Positions 57,590 to 64,000 of a stretch of 64,000 nucleotides of DNA are shown one piece after another. Source of the stretch: Endomychus coccineus (Eukaryota; Arthropoda; Insecta; Coleoptera; Endomychidae); assembly GCA_958510875.1 (NCBI GenBank), contig OY294067.1:236758361-236822360 (forward strand), written 5' to 3'. The notes under the pieces were generated by a model that did no database searches, was not told the origin of the DNA, and saw nothing but the letters and a program-made list of their open reading frames with translations. The translations under genes were made by a program, and so were the position numbers. Every line of letters starts with the position of its first letter. Within the stretch, counting starts at the first letter, position 1.

Positions 57590-58100
57590 CTCATCTGACA
57601 GCAGAGCACGGGACTTTCTTTCCGACTTCCCGCACAGAGGCGGGAATAGGGATCCTCTAATTACATCATTTCCGCGCCTAAGATGAAGTTTTAAATGGTC
57701 TGATTGGAGCCAATTTTCCTAAACAAATTTCTAGGATGTATACCACCAACTAGTAAACATTATGAAAGGTTCGTCGGTGCTGTAATTAGCACTGCCGCAA
57801 AATGAATCGCCATGGAACCTGGCAAAGAATACCTTCCTGGATGGTCTCAAACTATCACAGAGCCGTACCAAATAGTGTAGCCAAAATATTTAAAAAAAAA
57901 TCTTCGAATTAGAAGTCTGGAGCAATCCAGAGCCTAAACGCAGCGCTGACAAATGGACGGTAACAGTAGAAAGCCTAAACTTTCGGACATCTAGACGGCG
58001 AGCATTATAACATTATAAAAATGGGGTCAGGCCACCATGCAACGACTGGAAACAACGGTAAAAACTAAGTTTTTGTGAAGGGATTTTCGCAATGGACCTC
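57590..58100 (+). pseudogene. LINE linker-region relic
   Basis: Plus-strand translation reads SKHYERFVGAVISTAAK and KEYLPGWSQTITEPY near 57750-57880. After a frame change it gives WSNPEPKRSADKWTVTVESL and then NFRTSRRRAL near 57920-58010. This matches the segment between endonuclease and reverse transcriptase in insect LINEs whose consensus I recall as ARKTIPRG...YIPCWD...TVESLDFxHSSRKAW. Stops and frameshifts occur throughout, and both flanking domains are lost. Confidence 0.55.
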
Positions 58101-59409
58101 ACATGATTATCTCATGAGAAGGTGCTGTTGGTGGGGATCTTGAGCATGGATATGGAAGACTTCATATGAATAGTTGTACCTGACATCATAATGTTACTGA
58201 TTGTGGGATCCGCCGTCCTGGAAAAAATACAAGTATCTGTTTTGGAGTACAGAAAGAATACTCATTCATTCATATTATAAGTTAGTATGTAAGAACGAAA
58301 TGAGCTTCCTTAAGTAGGAAGCTGCTAACAAAGGAGTCGTCAATATTTTTCCTACCTGAAGGAGAATCCACTAATCCGAAATATTTAAACAAATGCACAT
58401 GATCAGAAGCAAAATTAAAATTAATGGAGTTCAAACTTAAAAACATACATATTTATAGTTTCCATAGATATCGATACCTTTTTAACTGGCTACTGCTGAT
58501 TTCTCTCTAGTGTAATGTTGTTAATTTTAGTTTCTACTGATTCTCAAGTTCTACGGGAAATTCAGTGAATGAGGGTGGTGTTGTTGTTACTGGTTTAAGT
58601 TTAGTATTTAGTATATAACAGTGTAAACTCTTTTGTTAGCACTCGATTAATAATAATGCTTATGATATGACATTCTTTGCTCAATGATCAATAAAAATAT
58701 AGTAATGAACCTAGTTAATTAACCCTAATATAACCACTCTCATTCGTAATCAATTTAATATAAACTTTTGATGACACTAATTCATTTACTCATTTGTTGA
58801 GTAGTATCGCCTTTCACTTCGCATTCGCAATTCCATTACAATTGCCAATAAATTGCTAATGACGTAAAGCAAAATGAGAAAACACTTCAAATCAGTAGGT
58901 ACTACAATTATTATGTTTAGGTACATGATATTAGATATTTATACCAAATTGGAGAGTTTCTTAGTTGTTTGTTTCCCCGGAAATAATTTGTTTAAGGACA
59001 AGATGTTCACGTATTCAGTTTTCGACTCGCAAATTCATGGTAGTATGACGTCATAGCTGAAGGTGTTACAGTGTTGTCAGGTTGACCATCTTTTTAATGT
59101 TGTTGAATACAACTAACCATTTGATTCCATAAACTGTTTTATACAATGTTTACAAATTAAATTAGGAGTTCTTTACTCATTACAAATTATTTGTAATTTT
59201 AAATGTAATTCCCAAACAGTTGTAAAAAAACTATTCCGATTACAAAAAACGTTTTCAATGTATGAAAAAGTAATATCTATAAAGGGAGGAAACTTCTTAA
59301 ATTAAAATCGATATCATTTATTTGCATATTAAATTTTCTGTTTAAACTTGAGGTTATTGTACTAGCACATTGAATTAATGAATATAGTTTCACAGCTTTA
59401 AACACTATA
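58101..59409. other. No recognised gene
   Basis: AT-rich; nothing supported on either strand. Confidence 0.4.
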
Positions 59410-59935
59410 GTTCCTTCAAATATTGCACATTAACAATAACACAAAATAAATATTTTGTTTTGTTTGTCGAACAGTCTTTGTCCATATTTCTGTACATAGA
59501 ACCTCTTCCCACATAGCCACTATTTTTTTCGTCGAACTACCATCCGTAGCAACGTGATCCTTGCAGTAGCCTTTGGTTATACAACGTGATCCTTGCAGTA
59601 GCCTTTGGTTATACCCCAAATGTATTCAATTGGGTTAAATGTAATCTTAAGGGATTAGATAAATATGCCAATATCTTTTAGCTAACATATCAGCTACATA
59701 TACTGGTTAAGATTAATTCAATTTACCCAGCCCAACAACAGTGGTTTCAAGAATGTGTTATCATCATATATATCATTCCTACATAACCATTCTTGTATAT
59801 CAAATTTCATTATTCGTTAGAGTACTATGATAACTAAAATCATCCATAACGATGGTGAGGTTCTTCTAGATTCACTAAAAGTAGAACTTCAAACAAATTT
59901 AGGAAGTTTTTATGATTCATTTCACCATGATAATT
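59410..59935 (-). pseudogene. Tc-like DDE transposase relic
   Basis: On the minus strand: NYHGEMNHKNFLNLFEVLL and VNLEEPHH (about 59935-59860), then in another frame IVMDDFSYHSTLT (59850-59815; the Asp of VMDNASYHS-type second catalytic motif), DIQEWLCRN, LKPLLL, and TFNPIEYIWGITKGYCKDH (about 59640-59585; the third acidic residue in NPIE). The tail TDGSSTKKIVAMWEEVL is in the frame 59619-59416. A 32-bp tandem duplication inside the last block shifts the frame. The N-terminal DNA-binding domain is missing. Dead copy. Confidence 0.75.
59549..59612 (-). repeat. 32-bp tandem duplication inside the transposase relic
   Basis: CAACGTGATCCTTGCAGTAG plus CTTTGGTTAT is present twice in direct succession (59549-59580, 59581-59612). 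It duplicates the coding segment for ITKGYCKDH and breaks the frame. Confidence 0.93.
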
Positions 59936-61059
59936 GGCAACTCTCAGTTGTAAAGCTGCAGCAATTCTGTTTCTAACAACAGTGACGGAAAGATTTGGCC
60001 CCTCATTTTCAAGTTACTTCTCAGAGTAATATATTTTTGAGGATACCATTTATTTAACACTAGACGATTGGGGATTCTAAATTTTCGCACTTTACACAGC
60101 ACACAGCGTAAATGTAGGTAGAAATGCAGTCTCGAGAACAACTGTTTATGTACTTCTGTAGTTTAATTTCTTTAAAATTTTGATTCATAAGAAAGATAAT
60201 GAACAGTTAAGTCAATCGAATGAAACAGATTGTTTTAGCAGCAACTATGAACACGGAAAGTGTTGACAACGCGGCACGTATTTATTTAGGGAAATTGTTG
60301 CACAAAATTACTTACTGAAATGATAATAAATAATAAACTAATAAGCTCAAATGTACATTTTTAATAATTATGTATTAACAATTGTTTCCCCACACAATGG
60401 AATCTTAAGAAAATTTTAACGGCTGTATTATGAAACAATAATGGTCAATATATTCAAATTAAAGTGTAAATTTTTGTCCTTTATTCACATTTCAATATTA
60501 AATCATCATCTCATGTATAATCTTCTTTAAAAGCATATAACACTTGTTACATGTTGAATTTTGTTGCACCCGATATTTCACAAATATAAAAATCTGAAAA
60601 TCTGAATGTTTATCACAGTACCTGGCTAACTAGCGCAAATGAGGAGTCAAAGAAAAAAAAAGTAATACATTTATTAACAAAATTAGTTATATAATATAGT
60701 CTATAATATTATTAAATGAATAAAAAAAGGAAAAAGATATACTTGAATTTATATGAAGATAAATTCTGTTCAGTTCTACAGAAGATCAATAATCAATAGT
60801 TCAGTTACATACATAATGAAATTCAACGGTTAAAAAACAATGATATCAAAATTACAGAATGACATAAATGAATTGAATACAACCTTGATTATTGAGTGTG
60901 CAGATCTCGTTCATATCGATGAAACGGTGACTTAGTCCAGTAAATGAAACCCAAAATCGTCCTGAATATTTAAATTTTTTTGTTATGAGCCGATTTTCAT
61001 CTGTGAGGGCTCATTTTCTCCCTAATGATGTCTAGAACAAAGTGCGGGGGTTTATTTTT
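59936..61059. other. No recognised gene
   Basis: AT-rich non-coding DNA. Confidence 0.4.
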
Positions 61060-61745
61060 CTGACTAATTGTTTATATTGTTAATAAACAATTAGTGTTAA
61101 ACAAATGCGTGTCTCAGAGTATTATAAGAAAAAATTAAAAAGTACAGGTTTTAAGCAAGTAATTGAATATTTTCAAGTTTTAAAGTAATAAACAAAGGTT
61201 CACAAAGCTTACTCAATGCTCATAAACAATTTGTTAATGAACCATTTGTTAATAAACAATTTGTTAATCTGGTCTGGTTATGCGATTTTAGTTCGATTTC
61301 GGATATTTTCAACTCGATGAACACGAATTTGTTGATATAATTGCATTAAATTGTTTATTTCATTTGTTAATAAACAATCTGTTAATCAACAAATAAACGA
61401 AAAAATTAAATTAGGTCTGGTTATGCGATTTTGGACTCGATTTCGGATATTTTCAACTCGATGAACACGAATTGGGCAATACAATTGCAATAAATTGTTT
61501 ATTTCATTTGTTAATAAACAATTTGTTGATTAACAAATAAACGAAAAAATGAAATTAGGTCTGCTTATGCGATTTTGGACTCGACTCCGGATATTTTCAA
61601 CTCGATGAACACGAATACAAATACCATTTCCTTATTAACATATAGAATAAACAATTTATTGCAATTATTAAATCACCAATTTCGTGTTCATCAAGTTGAA
61701 CATGTCCGAAATCGGGTCCAAAATCGCATAACCAGACCTAATTTC
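61060..61745. mobile_element. Foldback-like element 4 with ~143-bp tandem units
   Basis: Three direct units start GGTCTGGTTATGCGATTTT at about 61271, 61414 and 61558 (143-144 bp apart), each with TCGATTTCGGATATTTTCAA and GATGAACACGAAT. An inverted unit portion follows at about 61678-61738 (CGAAATCGGGTCCAAAATCGC, ending CCAGACC). Between the conserved blocks lie repeated self-complementary motifs such as TTGTTAATAAACAA. The left part from about 61060 holds further copies of this short motif. Structure matches a truncated foldback; no protein is coded. Confidence 0.75.
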
Positions 61746-62224
61746 AAAACCTCCAAAACTAGTCCTGCAAAAAAATTAAAATTGCAACATTTCGAAATTA
61801 CTTCACCATATTCAAATTGGAAGAGAATAAAAAATAATGATAAACAAGTATATGAATGATGAATTTAAACCTATGTTGATCATTTTATTATTCGAAATTT
61901 GATTTTAATGAATTGCTTAAAATACTCTTTAATTAAAGTATGGTTTTCCTTCAGATTATCATAATGACTTCCCTATTAGAAATGAATATTCAAGAATTCA
62001 CTTTCAATATAAACTCGCAGCATACGTCACATTATATAAATACTTGCTTGCGTAGAAGAATTTGACCACATATGTTGAATTTAACTGAAACTAATGATTT
62101 TTTGTACTTTACGACTATATTAACGTTTGCATTATATCCAATAACAAATGGTAATGATTACTTATTTCATCCATATTTTTGTGGGTCGGCTATAGGGCCG
62201 ACCAAATTTAGCCTACACCCGCGG
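61746..62224. other. No recognised gene
   Basis: AT-rich. A small palindrome GTCGGCTATAGGGCCGAC lies near 62186-62203 just before the transposase relic and may belong to its element. Confidence 0.4.
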
Positions 62225-62800
62225 GGTAGTTTACTCGCCCAAAAAACTTGCACCAAGAATATGCCGAAATGCTTTTGATTTATGGCGAAGAAAGATGGTG
62301 CCTGAAGATTGTGTATGGCAGATACCCTAATCGGCGAATTCCGACAAGCGTATTTCTCGTACCTACACAGAAGGTTAGTAGAAGGTGGAAATTATCAAGC
62401 TAGAGAGCAAGATGCAGCAAGAGAAGGAGGAGTAGCAAATGAAGAGAGAATATTGGAGTATTTTGAGGCCAGCCAGCAACAAATATTTAATTGGACCTTC
62501 TTTTGCCTACGCGACTTAATGGACGAAGAACACCTCAGGGTTTTTAGAAACCCAATTACCAGAGGTTTTAGACAAAGCTTCGCTAAATTTACCCCACAAC
62601 ATTTAGTATATGCACGATGGTGCCCCTTCCCCTTTTGCCCTATCAGTTCGGAGATATTTAAATAACACCCTTACGGGTTGATGGATAGGTAGGGGAGAAG
62701 ATGCTCTCATACAATGCCTCCTATCTTTGGGGATATATCAAAATTATTGTAGGAGAAAGAGCTTCAACAGAGAATACTCGACTCCTTTCTTGAAATTAAA
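62225..62800 (+). pseudogene. DUF4817-type Tc1-like transposase relic
   Basis: The start reads YAEMLLIYGEERW and then YGRYPNRRIPTSVFLV, the N-terminal DUF4817 helix-turn-helix of a common insect transposase group. After an internal deletion and stops, about 62600-62695 reads MHDGAPSPFALSVRRYLNNT and LTGRWIGRG, the QDGAPxHxxxxVRxxLNxxFPGRWIGRG core around the second catalytic Asp. In a shifted frame ASYLWGYIKIIV follows, where the third acidic residue should precede (PRSPDLTPLDFFLWG); that part is lost. It belongs to the same broad group as the relic at 24.3-26 kb. Inactive. Confidence 0.75.
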
Positions 62801-63640
62801 AATTCTTCAGAAATGTTGAACAGTGTAAATTTTGATTCAACACGAAGAATTAAACTTGCATTTACAACAATTTCTGCAATTTTTTGTTTTGTTTTCAACT
62901 TTGTCTTGTTGTTAGGTTTGGTTTTGTTGTGACTGAATTAAGAACGAACAATTTGTAAACGGCTGTTTCTGAGTCTTTTAACAAAATCAATAAGTGTTTG
63001 ACTACTGCGATAATTATGGAAAAAATTATTTGGCCCTCCGAAGGAGTTAGGATGCAGAGATACAATTATTGTTCTTTGCAAGGGAACGAAATAAGATATC
63101 AAACTTTGTTTGTAGATATTGATTAGGCTGACCGCAGTTATTTTTTGGAGCATAATTTTCAGTAATGTAAAAATTCTGGCAATAGATGGATAAGGGGTGT
63201 CTTATTCCACCCCTTTCCTACAAAGAAGCAATAGGTCAAAATAATATCATTCTTCAAGTTCTATTATTATCAAGAAACTTTTATTTTAACTTGAACAATT
63301 TTGAATTTCCCTAAAATGGACTCTACAATCCTTAATTTCATTTTCCTCACGAGTTGTAAGACACTTAGGTATGTTTTCAATTCGAATCAACTTTCATTGA
63401 TATAGATTATAATTTGACGAAGACTGGACAAGATTGGACATTATTGGTCGGAATTGGACGGACTGTTTGAAATTGGACAAGATTATTCTTAATATTTTGA
63501 GTACGTGAGGGGAAAACCTTAATTTTAAAAGAACATCGTGTGAGCCAGCGATTGGACATGATTGGATGAGATTGGTCACTCATTCATCGTTAATTTTCTA
63601 TTTAAACAACTTATTATCATTGGTACACTTGCTTTCATTG
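62801..63640. other. Non-coding; degenerate GATTGGACA repeats
   Basis: No gene. Between about 63418 and 63575 the word GATTGGACA/GAATTGGACGG recurs irregularly. ATCGTGTGAGCCAGCGAT at about 63535 also occurs inverted near 24225, so a dispersed repeat is present. Confidence 0.45.
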
Positions 63641-63641
63641 A

Positions 63642-63643
<2 letters not shown>

Positions 63644-63688
<45 letters not shown>
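63644..63688. repeat. (AT)n microsatellite 1
   Basis: An uninterrupted AT run of about 45 bases, about 80 bp upstream of hammerhead motif E. Confidence 0.95.
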
Positions 63689-63691
<3 letters not shown>

Positions 63692-63767
63692 CAGTCTGAA
63701 TTTCAAAGCCATGATGAGTGTGTGCTTCCGTAAAATCAACTCACTTCATAATGTAAACAATGAATAA

Positions 63768-63803
63768 ATTCCTGAAGAAGGCGAAAGCCGAAACGCGTCG
63801 AAT
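63768..63803 (+). ncRNA. Hammerhead-ribozyme-like motif E
   Basis: Stem I AUUC/GAAU (63768-63771 with 63800-63803), core CUGAAGA (63772-63778), one extra A, stem II GGC/GCC with a GAAA tetraloop, GAAA (63790-63793), self-complementary ACGCGU as stem III and C at the cleavage position (63799). All core residues are present. The two-nucleotide stem III loop of a monomer is very tight, so a dimer is likelier. Confidence 0.78.
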
Positions 63804-63907
63804 GAAAAGATTGTTTCATTGAGATAATTCATTTAAAATTGCTGAAAAACCTAAGAGAACCCACAACTTACTTTAGATAAACCAGCAAAAGAAAACCACA
63901 GCGAATT

Positions 63908-63928
63908 TATATATATATATATATATAT
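63908..63928. repeat. (AT)n microsatellite 2
   Basis: A second AT run, about 30 bp before motif F. Confidence 0.9.
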
Positions 63929-63958
63929 CGCCTAGATTTTCCAGACTCTACGGTCGAA

Positions 63959-64000
63959 TCACCTGAAGATGGCAAATGCGACTTTGCCGAAACGTCGTGA
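63959..64000 (+). ncRNA. Hammerhead-ribozyme-like motif F (at window edge)
   Basis: Stem I UCAC (63959-63962) pairs with GUGA (63997-64000). The core is CUGAAGA (63963-63969), one extra U, six-pair stem II GGCAAA/UUUGCC, GAAA (63989-63992), stem III ACGU and C at the cleavage position (63996). ACGU has no loop and can only pair between two copies. The element continues beyond the window. Confidence 0.75.

Noticed and set aside
1..64000. CRISPR array, tRNA or rRNA genes, bacterial operons
   Set aside because: No regularly spaced direct repeats with unique spacers, no cloverleaf and no operon-like gene packing; the repeats present are transposon arms and microsatellites.

Overview
This is a repeat-dominated stretch of animal nuclear DNA, almost certainly from an insect. 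The evidence is high AT content, very little host coding sequence, and the mix of transposon families: an intact BEL/Pao LTR retrotransposon, APE-type non-LTR elements (LINEs), mariner and Tc1-like transposons with insect-style DUF4817 transposases, a FLYWCH/MULE transposon, a Crypton-like tyrosine recombinase, Penelope-like GIY-YIG sequence, and many MITE or foldback elements. I cannot name the species or order. No rRNA, tRNA, CRISPR or bacterial-type operon is visible.

Layout. 0-9 kb: a LINE reverse-transcriptase relic split by a complete, apparently very young BEL/Pao element (1127-7515, two 350-bp LTRs that read identical, 5-bp target duplication, one uninterrupted polyprotein). 9-12 kb: a diverged long inverted repeat. 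13.4-14.3 kb (minus): relic of an unnamed multicopy insect protein family. 14.9-16.3 kb: Penelope-like 3' end with a GIY-YIG endonuclease relic and a hammerhead-ribozyme-like tail. 18.9-26.5 kb: foldback and MITE elements, one nested in a Tc1-like transposase. 30 kb: two further hammerhead-like motifs. 34.6-36.7 kb: broken tyrosine recombinase, then a mariner relic split by a LINE fragment. 38-41 kb: LINE RNase H relic, then a nearly complete MULE with terminal repeats. 42.2-44.1 kb: foldback element with tandem-repeat arms. 45.7-49.9 kb: an almost intact two-ORF LINE with an (ATCT)n tail. 50-54.4 kb: RT relic, MITE, the only plausible host exon (52802-53415), and another LINE relic. 54.4-57.4 kb: a possible Harbinger-like MITE and a second tandem-arm foldback. 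57.6-63 kb: LINE, Tc-like and DUF4817 transposase relics and a third tandem-arm foldback. 63.6-64 kb: two hammerhead-like motifs, each after an (AT)n tract.

The parts do not form a pathway; the window is a record of serial transposition. Two patterns stand out. First, six hammerhead-ribozyme-like cores share a one-nucleotide insertion before stem II, and four of them have a self-complementary stem III; these fit Penelope-like elements or retrozyme-like RNAs. Second, three foldback elements have arms built from ~130-144-bp tandem units, and two of them share a core motif. All calls were made by reading the sequence; family names rest on remembered motifs, not on searches.
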